A DNA stretch of 9,999 nt from Candidatus Shapirobacteria bacterium (GCA_028709405.1 JAQVXB010000015.1:1-9999), one strand, 5' to 3'. Shown: positions 1 to 5,518, numbered from the stretch's first letter. Notes: generated by a model from the letters alone, not told the origin. A program made the numbers and translations.

Positions 1-264
1 AAAGGCAGTTTTACTTTATTAGCAATAGATGCCGATCCAAAAATAAGGTATGAAAGAATTTCTAGTCGTGGTAGTTCAACTGATAATGTTAGTTTTGAAA
101 AATTTTTAACAGATGAACAAAGAGAAATGGAATCAACAGATCCAAATAAACAAAATTTGAGTGAATGTATTAAAAGAGCTGATTTTGTGATTGATAATAA
201 TGGATCAATGGAAAAATTAAATGAAGAAATTGAAAAAATATTACAAATTATTACTAATAAATAA
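1..264 (+). CDS. P-loop nucleotide kinase-like protein (dephospho-CoA kinase / dNMP kinase type), C-terminal part
   Basis: Frame 1 is open from the window edge and ends with TAA at 262-264, giving 87 residues of a longer protein whose N-terminus, including any Walker A loop, lies outside. The start reads LLAIDADPKIRYERISSRG, which resembles the strand and arginine-rich lid of dephospho-CoA kinases and related small nucleotide kinases. The stretch ADFVIDNNGSMEKLNEEIEKIL-like (about residues 61-82) matches the usual end of that fold, where a strand ending in D/N-N-x-G/S is followed by a C-terminal helix. The stop overlaps the next start (TAATG), so translation is probably coupled to the dCMP deaminase. 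That neighbour makes a deoxynucleotide kinase role attractive, but this is inference; a dephospho-CoA kinase or generic AAA kinase cannot be excluded from this fragment. Confidence 0.55.
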   Translation, partial: KGSFTLLAIDADPKIRYERISSRGSSTDNVSFEKFLTDEQREMESTDPNKQNLSECIKRADFVIDNNGSMEKLNEEIEKILQIITNK

Positions 265-785
265 TGAAAAAGGCAGATAAAAAAAATTTAGTAAATGTAT
301 CTAAGTATGTCAGACCGAGTTGGGATGATTATTTTATGGAAGTAATGGAAGCAATTTCTAAACGAGCAACTTGTGATCGGGGAAAAAGTGGTTGTGTAAT
401 TGTTAGAGACAAACAAATTTTAGTAACTGGATATGTTGGTTCACCAAAAGGTTTGGATCATTGTGATGAAGTTGGTCATCAATTTAAAAAAATGTTAAAC
501 GAGGATGGAAGTGTGTCTGAACATTGTGTGCGAACTGTTCATGCAGAACAAAATGCTGTTTGCCAAGCAGCAAAATTGGGAATTTCGATTGATGGAGCTA
601 CTGTTTATTGTCGAATGACACCCTGTAGAACATGTGCCATGATTTTGATAAATTGCGGAATCAAAAGAGTAATGTGTGAAAGAAAATATCACGCTGGGGT
701 TGAATCAGAGGAAATGTTTAAAAAAGTAGGGATTGAGCTGGAATATAAATATGATGAAGTTCAGCAATATACTAAGCAGAAATAA
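264..785 (+). CDS. comEB: dCMP deaminase family protein (ComEB-like)
   Basis: This 173-aa zinc-dependent deaminase should convert dCMP to dUMP, feeding dTMP synthesis in the cytoplasm. The catalytic zinc site is clear: H93-A94-E95 in TVHAEQNAV (E95 the proton shuttle), and C121 and C124 in TPCRTCAMILINCGIKRV. The N-terminal SWDDYFMEVMEAISKRATC (about 19-37) and GSPKGLDHC (59-67) are typical of the dCMP deaminase/ComEB branch rather than of cytidine deaminases. Cysteine and histidine residues at 66-72 and 87-88 could form the second, structural zinc site known in this family. The length is normal. The ATG shares one base with the stop of the upstream kinase-like gene and there is no Shine-Dalgarno, so translation probably depends on termination and re-initiation. 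The family assignment is firm; the substrate follows from family knowledge. Confidence 0.93.
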   Translation: MKKADKKNLVNVSKYVRPSWDDYFMEVMEAISKRATCDRGKSGCVIVRDKQILVTGYVGSPKGLDHCDEVGHQFKKMLNEDGSVSEHCVRTVHAEQNAVCQAAKLGISIDGATVYCRMTPCRTCAMILINCGIKRVMCERKYHAGVESEEMFKKVGIELEYKYDEVQQYTKQK

Positions 786-790
786 ACGAT

Positions 791-796
791 TATAAT
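791..796 (+). promoter_or_regulatory. -10 box (TATAAT) directly before the 112-aa membrane protein gene
   Basis: A perfect TATAAT ends 6 nt before the ATG at 803, so the expected transcription start falls on or next to the start codon. No convincing -35 or Shine-Dalgarno is present. This suggests a leaderless transcript. AT-richness makes chance matches possible, but the same arrangement recurs at seven other starts in the window. Confidence 0.5.
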
Positions 797-802
797 TAAT
801 TT

Positions 803-1141
803 ATGATCGGATATTTGGATAAACACATAAGAGAAATTAATGAAAAAATAAAAAATGTAGATAGCCAGAATTGGAAAGTGATTTTAGAACATCATCGGGA
901 GGCGATAAAATTTATGCAGCATGAAAGATTAATTCATTTGTTGGTAACATTGGCTTTTGGAATTATGTTTATGGTGGTAATGATGTTTACTCTTATTTAT
1001 CCAAGTACAATTTTATTGGTGATTGATGGGTTATTTTTGATTTTATTAGTGCCGTATATTTTTCATTATTTTAAACTAGAAAATGGAGTCCAAAAATTAT
1101 ATTGGATTGACAAATTAATTCAAAAGAAAATTAAAGCTTAA
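803..1141 (+). CDS. Small two-helix membrane protein, unknown function
   Basis: I do not recognise this 112-aa protein. Residues 1-40 are polar and probably helical (DKHIREINEKIKNVDSQNWK and onward). Two strongly hydrophobic segments follow at about 43-64 and 67-90, separated by YPS, which would form a hairpin in the membrane. The last 20 residues are basic (KLIQKKIKA at the end). With 11 lysines or arginines outside the helices, both ends are probably cytoplasmic. It starts 17 bp after the dCMP deaminase, but the TATAAT at 791-796 may give it its own leaderless transcript. Its stop overlaps by 4 bp the stop of a convergent small gene on the other strand. No enzymatic motif is visible. Confidence 0.7.
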   Translation: MIGYLDKHIREINEKIKNVDSQNWKVILEHHREAIKFMQHERLIHLLVTLAFGIMFMVVMMFTLIYPSTILLVIDGLFLILLVPYIFHYFKLENGVQKLYWIDKLIQKKIKA

Positions 1142-1293
1142 CGACGGCCGCGATTGATAGTCCCCATACGAGCGTTGGGTTTGAAATTGGTTGGAGCTTT
1201 GGTTCCAGGAAAATCTGGAACTACAGGTTTAACAAAACCTTTGACTATGGTTGATCGATTATCTGTTGAAGGTTTTTTTGAAGATTTACTCAT
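1138..1293 (-). CDS. 51-aa hypothetical protein, basic and proline-rich
   Basis: An ATG at 1293 opens a 51-codon frame ending in TAA at 1138. The protein starts MSKSSKKPSTDNRSTIVKGF, has a central proline-rich stretch (KPVVPDFPGTKAPTNFKP) and ends in a basic, arginine-rich tail (ARMGTINRGRR). It has no hydrophobic segment or cysteine and looks unstructured, which would suit an RNA- or ribosome-associated peptide; that is inference. Support for a real gene comes from the perfect TATAAT at 1304-1309, from the tight tail-to-tail fit with the + strand gene (4-bp overlap), and from the richer GC of its 3' end compared with nearby noncoding DNA. It lies 25 bp downstream of the EpmA-like gene. Confidence 0.6.
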   Translation of the reverse strand: MSKSSKKPSTDNRSTIVKGFVKPVVPDFPGTKAPTNFKPNARMGTINRGRR

Positions 1294-1303
1294 ATGTATG
1301 ATT

Positions 1304-1309
1304 ATTATA
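1304..1309 (-). promoter_or_regulatory. -10 box (TATAAT) for the 51-aa gene
   Basis: A perfect TATAAT on the minus strand ends 10 nt before the ATG at 1293, predicting a leader of at most about 3-4 nt. It lies in the short gap after the stop of the EpmA-like gene. No clear -35 is seen. Confidence 0.5.
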
Positions 1310-1318
1310 CTAGATTTT

Positions 1319-2329
1319 TTATTTTTTTAAAAAAAATGAGGTTGGGAAATAGATGACATCTTCAATTTTATTGGTGTCGGCAAAAAGCATGGCTAAACGA
1401 TCGACTCCAAGACCAATACCGGCGCATGATGGAAGTTGACCGCAGGAATCGATAAATTCTTGATCATAAGGATGAAGTGGTAAATTATTTTCTTGTCTAA
1501 ATTTGGTTTCGGCTTCAAAATTATCTTTTAAAATTTGAGAATTATTTAATTCGGTATAAGCATTGCCAATTTCTATACCGCCAATATAAAATTCAAAGCG
1601 TTGACTAAAGCCAGGTGAATCAGGGCAGGGAAGGCAGAGGGGTGAAAGTTGGGTGGGATAATCTAGAATAAAAACTGGTTTATCTTGAGGTAGTTTGGAT
1701 TCAATTTCGTTAATAAAAATTTGAGTATAAAGCGGTTCCCAGGTGGTGATGCTGTCGGTGTTGTAACCTTTTGATTTGGCGGTGGCAATAATTTCTGGTG
1801 CGGTTAAATTTTTTGATAAATCAATATTGGCAAACTTTTGAAATAATTCCTTTAGAGTGAAAAAATACCAAGGGGAGGATAAATCGATTTGATGGTTTTG
1901 ATAAGTGAGAATATTAGTTATGCTTTTATTCTGTTTTTTAAGTATCCTGTGGTAAATTTCTAAAACTAATTCTTGGGTAGTATTGGCAATATCGTGGTAA
2001 TTTTTATTCATTTCATACCATTCCAACATAGAAAATTCGAGATTATGAGTTGGTCCAATATCTTCCAAATCACGGAAAACTTTACTGATGGCAAAACAAT
2101 TTCCAAGACCTTGAGAAATTAGTTTTTTTAAAGAAGATTCTGGTGAGGTGGGTAGGTAAAAGTCCAAATTTTTGTGAGACCAGTGAGTTTTTAGAGGGTA
2201 AAGGTTAGGCTCGATGGGAATTTTAGGCATGAGGGTGGGAGTTTCAACTTCATGAAAGCTATGGGAGATAAAATAATCTCGCAAGGCTTGAACGGTCCAT
2301 TCTTTAATAAAGTGGGTTTGGAAATTCAT
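1319..2329 (-). CDS. epmA: EpmA-like / truncated class II lysyl-tRNA synthetase paralogue
   Basis: This 336-aa protein is a bare class II (D/K/N type) synthetase catalytic domain without the N-terminal OB-fold anticodon domain, the architecture of E. coli EpmA (about 325 aa), which adds beta-lysine to elongation factor P. Motif 1 lies near 25-45 (EVETPTLMPKIPIEPNLYPL), TSPE at 61-64, motif 2 at 84-105 (KVFRDLEDIGPTHNLEFSML), the amino acid pocket at 245-262 (FEFYIGGIEIGNAYTEL), and motif 3 at 302-313 (CAGIGLGVDRLA). G306 stands where EpmA has an alanine (Ala298 in E. coli) and LysRS a glycine, so the substrate may be alpha-lysine instead of beta-lysine. Motif 2 is one residue longer than in EpmA and lacks the usual FRNE order. 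The neighbour is a radical SAM protein, but not a lysine aminomutase. The family is firm; the exact target is open. Confidence 0.8.
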   Translation of the reverse strand: MNFQTHFIKEWTVQALRDYFISHSFHEVETPTLMPKIPIEPNLYPLKTHWSHKNLDFYLPTSPESSLKKLISQGLGNCFAISKVFRDLEDIGPTHNLEFSMLEWYEMNKNYHDIANTTQELVLEIYHRILKKQNKSITNILTYQNHQIDLSSPWYFFTLKELFQKFANIDLSKNLTAPEIIATAKSKGYNTDSITTWEPLYTQIFINEIESKLPQDKPVFILDYPTQLSPLCLPCPDSPGFSQRFEFYIGGIEIGNAYTELNNSQILKDNFEAETKFRQENNLPLHPYDQEFIDSCGQLPSCAGIGLGVDRLAMLFADTNKIEDVIYFPTSFFLKK

Positions 2330-2338
2330 ATATTTATT

Positions 2339-2344
2339 ATTTTA
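2339..2344 (-). promoter_or_regulatory. -10-like box (TAAAAT) for the EpmA-like gene
   Basis: TAAAAT ends 9 nt before the ATG at 2329 and overlaps the outer arm of the inverted repeat at 2340-2431. No Shine-Dalgarno lies in between. This would yield a leader of about 2 nt. The match is modest and the region is AT-rich. Confidence 0.4.
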
Positions 2345-2431
2345 GCTCAATGATATTTTTTGTCGTGCTCACGCCCTTCGGCATTGCACCTCGGATGATT
2401 GCGCGCGAAAAAAACATCATTTTCGCTAAAA
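2340..2431. repeat. GC-rich island flanked by an AT-rich inverted repeat
   Basis: The gap between the radical SAM and EpmA-like genes is a long imperfect inverted repeat. The outer arms are TTTTAGC-x2-AATGAT-x-TTTTTT on the left (2340-2361) and its near-complement AAAAAA-x-ATCATT-x3-GCTAAAA on the right (2409-2431). They enclose about 45 bp rich in G and C, unlike the surroundings. Inside, 2365-2389 forms a tight hairpin (GTGC/GCAC and ACGCC/GGCAT around a CTTC loop). It could terminate the radical SAM transcript, be a small REP- or MITE-like mobile repeat, or be an RNA structure. The composition break favours an inserted element, which is inference. Confidence 0.65.
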
Positions 2432-2434
2432 TTG

Positions 2435-3373
2435 TTATTTCGAAATTTTAGAACGAAATAATTTTACCACATCTTTACATGAATTTTGTTTTAATTCTTG
2501 GCAATAGCCACAAAAATAATCAGGATCGGTACAACCTTGGCATTTTTGACATTTAGAACAGGGGACAAGAGAATTAATAAAATTTTGGATATAAATTAAA
2601 GGGTGATCGTCAATTGAACCAAGTGGTTTTGAGGATTCACAACAACCAGTAATAATACCAGTGGATTGTAGAGAGAGTTGAAAACAGCCAAAATTTTTTG
2701 AAGGGAAGGTGGAATAGTTGATTTTGATGTCTAAAAGTTGTTTTTTTGATAATGATATTTGTCTGTCGCTTAGGTAAATTTTTGGAAGATCGAACATATT
2801 AAATGAATCTTTGTAAGGATAAGAGTCTTTGGTAATTAAAAACATAATTTCAACAGGAAACCCAAGACTTAGAGCATGCTTTACAAATTTTTGGCTTTTA
2901 TTAAAATTACCACTACCGCGGTTTTGATCGTGAATATTTTTTGGGCCGTCAAAAGAAACTAAAAGCTGACAATTTTTTGGATCTTTAATTTCTTCAAGTC
3001 GATCAATGGTGCCATTGGTAATGATTGTGATAAATAGATCTTTTTGGATCAAATTATTAATTAGACTGGGAAAATCAGGCAGAATAAATACCTCACCACC
3101 GCAAAATAAAATAGATTTTAAATTAAAATTCTTCAACACACATTTTTTCGGTTGGTGAATGTGCGTTGCACTTTCAAGGCCTTCAAAAATGGTATTTTCA
3201 GAATTTTCTTTTAAAAATTCATTATATTTTTGAATAAAATCCAAAATTTCTTGATTAGAGAGAATGTTTTTGGTTTTGTGGGTATAACAAGCACGACAAT
3301 TTAAATTACATAACTCTAAAGGAGATATGTAAATATTTTCTAAAGCTGATCTAAGATTTGTCTTCAGTTTCAA
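2435..3373 (-). CDS. Radical SAM protein with cysteine-rich (SPASM/twitch-like) C-terminus
   Basis: The radical SAM cluster motif is CNLNCRACY (C-x3-C-x2-C) at about residues 22-30 from the chosen start, followed by a GGE motif (FCGGEVFIL), SAM-binding TNGT, and SFDGP. The C-terminal 60 residues hold cysteines spaced CCESS, then CSKCQKCQGC, FCGYC and a final C, consistent with auxiliary iron-sulphur clusters as in SPASM or twitch maturases of peptides and proteins. It lacks the PGGGGK motif of lysine 2,3-aminomutases, so it is not EpmB. No ATG is available upstream of the core. I chose the TTG at 3373, one base after the rpmG stop, giving 312 aa; a TTG at 3439 would add 22 residues but overlap rpmG by 65 bp. 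Coupling to rpmG is likely. Substrate unknown; no precursor peptide is obvious beside it. Confidence 0.8.
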   Translation of the reverse strand: MKLKTNLRSALENIYISPLELCNLNCRACYTHKTKNILSNQEILDFIQKYNEFLKENSENTIFEGLESATHIHQPKKCVLKNFNLKSILFCGGEVFILPDFPSLINNLIQKDLFITIITNGTIDRLEEIKDPKNCQLLVSFDGPKNIHDQNRGSGNFNKSQKFVKHALSLGFPVEIMFLITKDSYPYKDSFNMFDLPKIYLSDRQISLSKKQLLDIKINYSTFPSKNFGCFQLSLQSTGIITGCCESSKPLGSIDDHPLIYIQNFINSLVPCSKCQKCQGCTDPDYFCGYCQELKQNSCKDVVKLFRSKISK

Positions 3374-3374
3374 A

Positions 3375-3554
3375 TTATTTGAGCTTGGTTGATTCTTTAT
3401 GCTCAGTTTTCTTTTTACACCAACGGCAATATTTGACAAATTTTAATTTGTCAGGAGTGTTGGTTTTGTTTTTTTCAGTTAAATAATTTTGAGCACCACA
3501 GACTGAACAGACTAGGGCGATCAAAATACGCGGTGTTTTTTTAGATTTGGACAT
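3375..3554 (-). CDS. rpmG: 50S ribosomal protein bL33
   Basis: This 59-aa frame runs from ATG at 3554 to TAA at 3375. It shows the bL33 pattern: a basic start (MSKSKKTPRILIALVCSVCG), then AQNYLTEKNKTN, then KYCRWCKKKTEHKE. The paired cysteines C16/C19 and C43/C46 mark the zinc-binding form. It sits 27 bp after hpf and directly before the radical SAM gene, whose TTG start follows one base after its stop. A TTGATAAACT sequence (an extended -10) ends 6 nt before the ATG, so it may have a leaderless transcript besides read-through from hpf. bL33 lies near the exit site of the large subunit. Length and motif leave little doubt. Confidence 0.93.
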   Translation of the reverse strand: MSKSKKTPRILIALVCSVCGAQNYLTEKNKTNTPDKLKFVKYCRWCKKKTEHKESTKLK

Positions 3555-3560
3555 GTTGGT

Positions 3561-3570
3561 AGTTTATCAA
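3561..3570 (-). promoter_or_regulatory. Extended -10 (TTGATAAACT) before rpmG
   Basis: TTGATAAACT combines the TGn extension with a TAAACT box and ends 6 nt before the rpmG ATG. Almost the same sequence (TTGTTAAACT) stands at the same distance before the GTG at 5173, and TTGATA variants precede rpmB and two tRNA genes. A leaderless rpmG transcript is predicted. Confidence 0.5.
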
Positions 3571-3581
3571 GTTTATTAAAA

Positions 3582-3902
3582 TTAGCCAAGGCTGTAATTT
3601 ACCTTGTCTTGCTTATATTTTTTGATTTGCTTTTCGAGTTGTTCTCGAACACCAACTATGGTTGAAACTAATTTAATGTTTTTGCATTCAGCAAAAAGAT
3701 GACCGTCTTTACCAGGGAGAGCTATGTCAAATTTACTTTTGAAATGTTTGTATTTATCCCTTTCAATATGAAGAAAAGCGGTTTTAAGTTCTTCATTAAA
3801 ATTGACTAGAAGTTGGTCTAGTTTGTGGATAAGTTTTTTATCAACCATATCCTTTATTTTGGGGGTAATATTTAAGTTAACGCTGTTGATCTGTACGTTC
3901 AT
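3582..3902 (-). CDS. hpf: Ribosome hibernation promoting factor, short form
   Basis: This 106-aa protein matches the HPF/RaiA (S30AE) family: MNVQINSVNLNITPKIKDMV is the usual first strand and helix, then an amphipathic second strand region (LKTAFLHIERDKYKHF) and the central FDIALPGKDGHLFAECKN. It binds in the 30S decoding channel and silences ribosomes in starvation. It lacks the C-terminal dimerisation domain of long HPF, so it is of the short type; whether it forms 100S dimers cannot be told from sequence. Unlike most genes here it has a canonical Shine-Dalgarno, AAGGAG at 3909-3914, 6 nt before the ATG, and a leader of about 50 nt. It heads the run hpf-rpmG-radical SAM. Confidence 0.9.
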   Translation of the reverse strand: MNVQINSVNLNITPKIKDMVDKKLIHKLDQLLVNFNEELKTAFLHIERDKYKHFKSKFDIALPGKDGHLFAECKNIKLVSTIVGVREQLEKQIKKYKQDKVNYSLG

Positions 3903-3908
3903 ATAGAT

Positions 3909-3914
3909 CTCCTT
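3909..3914 (-). promoter_or_regulatory. Canonical Shine-Dalgarno of hpf
   Basis: AAGGAG lies 6 nt before the hpf ATG. Only one other gene in this window, the lysine-rich peptide at 7998-8102, has a comparably strong site, so hpf translation is probably initiated differently from the leaderless-looking neighbours. Confidence 0.8.
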
Positions 3915-3961
3915 ATTTAACTTTTAATTTAATAAATGGCAGAGTATTCTTATCCACTATT

Positions 3962-3970
3962 ATTTTACCA
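3962..3970 (-). promoter_or_regulatory. Extended -10 (TGGTAAAAT) for hpf
   Basis: TGGTAAAAT fits the TGnTAtaaT form and lies in the gap after the HD-domain gene. It predicts transcription from about 3955, giving hpf a leader of roughly 50 nt. The leader contains TTATCCACT (3950-3958, + strand), a DnaA-box-like sequence that I do not consider meaningful alone. Confidence 0.45.
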
Positions 3971-3991
3971 TTTGCTTAAATAAAACTGAAG

Positions 3992-4816
3992 TTAAAGTTT
4001 GTTTAACCATTGTTTCCATTCAGTTTTGGCTTTATTAAATTTGGTAATGTTTTTTACTTGATCTTCAACTTTATATTTATCAAAAATAGAAGGTGACATT
4101 TCGAAAGCTTCAGAAATTAAATCTTTTCTTTTTCTAATAAAACTATCGACTGGGGGATAAATATAACTATATTCAATAGTTTTTCTAAGACTATTTAGTA
4201 AAACATTATTGGTCAATAAAGCTAGATTGGGAGAAGTTGACTGATCAGTATTTTTGCTTTTTTTCCAGGCAATTAAAGCGGTTCGGAGATAGCCAATTCT
4301 TTCTATAGCATTAAAAGCCATACCTAGTTTTGAATTTTTATCTTCTAAAATATCTTTGATTTGGATAGATATTTCTAAACTATCTGGGCCTAACATTTCG
4401 GTAATTATTTTTTCAATAAGAGCTAACTCTTCTTTTTCATCATTATCACTTTTTATTTCATAAGAGATATCACCTTTTTCTGTAAAAGCTTCTGGCCAAT
4501 CATGAACAACGGCAGTTAAAAGTAATAATTTCTGTTCTTCGTTGTTGAATTTAATTTTTGAATCAGACTGATTAATGTGATTAATGAAACAATAAGTTAT
4601 ACCTTGAGTGAGTCGTCCATGTTCTAAATTATTGACATCAAAACCGAGAATATTTTGCCATTCTTTTATTCCCAATTCACCTATGAAATCTTTATAACGG
4701 GGATTATTATTCAATCTATTTCCAGCGGTGGTTTGAGAAAAGTCTTTGTGAATATTTCTAAATTTTAAAGATTGGCCATTAATTTCAATTGAAGTGGGAA
4801 TTTCTCTAGAAGACAT
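3992..4816 (-). CDS. HD-domain metal-dependent phosphohydrolase (YfbR/HDDC2-like)
   Basis: This 274-aa protein carries an HD metal site: H66 (LEHGRLTQG), H105-D106 (AVVHDWPEAF), E109 and D116 (EKGDISYE), followed by a charged helix (SDNDEKEELALIEKI). The arrangement HD-x2-E-x6-D followed by K-E-E resembles the YfbR/HDDC2 group, whose characterised members are 5'-deoxynucleotidases. A two-residue insertion (EKGD in place of the usual TGD) makes the substrate uncertain. The first 60 residues (INGQSLKFRNIHKDFSQTTA) and the last 100 are not familiar to me. The ATG lies 6 bp after the stop of the 116-aa membrane protein with no strong Shine-Dalgarno, so the two are probably co-translated. No membrane segment is present, so it is cytoplasmic. 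Confidence 0.75.
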   Translation of the reverse strand: MSSREIPTSIEINGQSLKFRNIHKDFSQTTAGNRLNNNPRYKDFIGELGIKEWQNILGFDVNNLEHGRLTQGITYCFINHINQSDSKIKFNNEEQKLLLLTAVVHDWPEAFTEKGDISYEIKSDNDEKEELALIEKIITEMLGPDSLEISIQIKDILEDKNSKLGMAFNAIERIGYLRTALIAWKKSKNTDQSTSPNLALLTNNVLLNSLRKTIEYSYIYPPVDSFIRKRKDLISEAFEMSPSIFDKYKVEDQVKNITKFNKAKTEWKQWLNKL

Positions 4817-4822
4817 GATTTT

Positions 4823-5173
4823 TTACTCAGTAATTGTTTGAATTATATCATTACAATCAGAGCGGAGATGGTTTGTCTCTTTAAAAATATCATCTATTTT
4901 TGGTTCGATAGTTTTAAAAATGCGGTTATCTTTATGAGTTAAGGTAACTTCTAAATTATGTTTTTGAAAAACGGTTTTAATTTGACAATTTTGAATTAAA
5001 TCAACTGCCTCAGGCCAAGTAATTTCAATAATTTCAAAAGGGGTGGGTTCAATAGGTTCACTTTTAAGATTGTTTGAGTTGTTTTTTTTGATTAGGCCAA
5101 AAATGGAGACAAAAAGACTAATAAGGATAAAAATGAGAAGGAAAAAATAAATTAGTATTCTGATTTTGGTCAC
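4823..5173 (-). CDS. Membrane-anchored 116-aa hypothetical protein (GTG start)
   Basis: I do not recognise the family. The protein opens with a basic TKIR, then one strongly hydrophobic segment (about 6-28, ILIYFFLLIFILISLFVSIF), then about 85 polar residues with two cysteines (QNCQIK and RSDCND) that could form a disulphide if exported. It has no lipobox or clear signal peptidase site, so an N-terminal membrane anchor with an outside domain is most likely. The start is GTG; no in-frame ATG precedes the helix. TTGTTAAACT ends 6 nt before the GTG, which suggests a leaderless transcript that also covers the HD gene 6 bp downstream. The region PFEIIEITWPEAVDLIQNCQ followed by KDNRIFKTIEP resembles small N-terminal domains seen near membrane proteases, but this is only an impression. 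Confidence 0.7.
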   Translation of the reverse strand: MTKIRILIYFFLLIFILISLFVSIFGLIKKNNSNNLKSEPIEPTPFEIIEITWPEAVDLIQNCQIKTVFQKHNLEVTLTHKDNRIFKTIEPKIDDIFKETNHLRSDCNDIIQTITE

Positions 5174-5175
5174 TA

Positions 5176-5189
5176 ATTAAGTTTAACAA
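5176..5189 (-). promoter_or_regulatory. Extended -10 (TTGTTAAACT) before the GTG gene
   Basis: TTGTTAAACT (about 5180-5189) ends 6 nt before the GTG at 5173. It is nearly identical in sequence and spacing to the element before rpmG. It lies between the tRNA-Ser 3' end and the gene, so the protein genes need not depend on tRNA read-through. Confidence 0.5.
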
Positions 5190-5198
5190 GATTTTTGC

Positions 5199-5281
5199 GG
5201 AGGGTATAGGATTCGAACCCATGCGGACTTTCGCCCACCAGTTTTCAAAACTGGCGCCATAAACCACTCGGCCAACCCTCC
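5199..5281 (-). tRNA. tRNA-Ser(UGA)
   Basis: The minus strand folds into a class II tRNA of 83 nt. The acceptor stem is GGAGGGT/ACCCTCC, the anticodon stem CCAGT/ACTGG encloses loop TTTGAAA with anticodon TGA, there is a long variable arm (GGGCGAAAGTCC hairpin), and the T arm carries GGTTCGAATCC. The long variable arm and TGA anticodon identify serine. No CCA is encoded: the next minus-strand bases are GCA. No promoter is obvious immediately upstream, where an octamer repeat lies, so it is probably transcribed with the tRNA-Thr genes. Confidence 0.97.
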
Positions 5282-5283
5282 AA

Positions 5284-5320
5284 TTAGAGCGTTAGAGCGT
5301 TAGAGCTTTAGCGCTTTAGG
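5284..5320. repeat. Octamer tandem repeat between two tRNA genes
   Basis: The spacer between tRNA-Ser and tRNA-Thr(GGU) consists of TTAGAGCG, TTAGAGCG, TTAGAGCT, TTAGCGCT and TTAGG, that is about 4.6 units of an 8-bp repeat with consensus TTAGnGCn. The later units are self-complementary around AGCGCT, so the processed precursor could form a small hairpin. Copy number would be expected to vary between strains. Confidence 0.85.
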
Positions 5321-5329
5321 TTTAAGTGA

Positions 5330-5401
5330 GCCCGGAATGAAACTCGAATTCATGACCTTCCCCTTACCAAGGGGATGCTCTACCAACTGAGCTATCCGGG
5401 C
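5330..5401 (-). tRNA. tRNA-Thr(GGU)
   Basis: A 72-nt cloverleaf on the minus strand. The acceptor stem is GCCCGGA/TCCGGGC, the D arm GCTC...GAGC, and the anticodon stem TCCCC/GGGGA encloses loop TTGGTAA with anticodon GGT. The T arm is ATGAA-TTCGAGT-TTCAT. CCA is not encoded. A TTGATAAAAT sequence, an extended -10, ends 8 nt before its 5' end at 5410-5419, so it may have its own promoter although the tRNA-Thr(UGU) gene is 36 bp upstream. Confidence 0.97.
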
Positions 5402-5409
5402 GTGCTGAT

Positions 5410-5419
5410 ATTTTATCAA
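5410..5419 (-). promoter_or_regulatory. Extended -10 (TTGATAAAAT) before tRNA-Thr(GGU)
   Basis: TTGATAAAAT ends 8 nt before the mature 5' end of tRNA-Thr(GGU). It closely matches the element before tRNA-Thr(UGU) and rpmB. A transcript starting there would need almost no 5' trimming by RNase P. Confidence 0.45.
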
Positions 5420-5437
5420 ATAAATAAACAAAAATGA

Positions 5438-5510
5438 GCCTGAGGTGGGACTCGAACTCACGACCTGCTGTTTACAAAACAGCTGCTCTAACCAACTGAG
5501 CTACTCAGGC
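5438..5510 (-). tRNA. tRNA-Thr(UGU)
   Basis: A 73-nt cloverleaf on the minus strand. The acceptor stem is GCCTGAG/CTCAGGC, the D arm GCTC-AGTTGGTTA-GAGC, and the anticodon stem GCTGT/ACAGC encloses loop TTTGTAA with anticodon TGT. The T arm carries GTTCGAGTC. CCA is not encoded. Together with the GGU isoacceptor it reads all or most threonine codons. It is the first gene of the minus-strand tRNA run, with an extended -10 at 5519-5528. Confidence 0.97.
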
Positions 5511-5518
5511 AGTAGGTT

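Noticed and set aside
495..692. 65-aa minus-strand reading frame
   Set aside because: It is antisense to the zinc-site region of the dCMP deaminase.
2435..3439. Radical SAM protein as EpmB (lysine 2,3-aminomutase)
   Set aside because: The PGGGGK-type cofactor motif is missing and the C-terminus has many cysteines in a SPASM-like pattern not found in EpmB.
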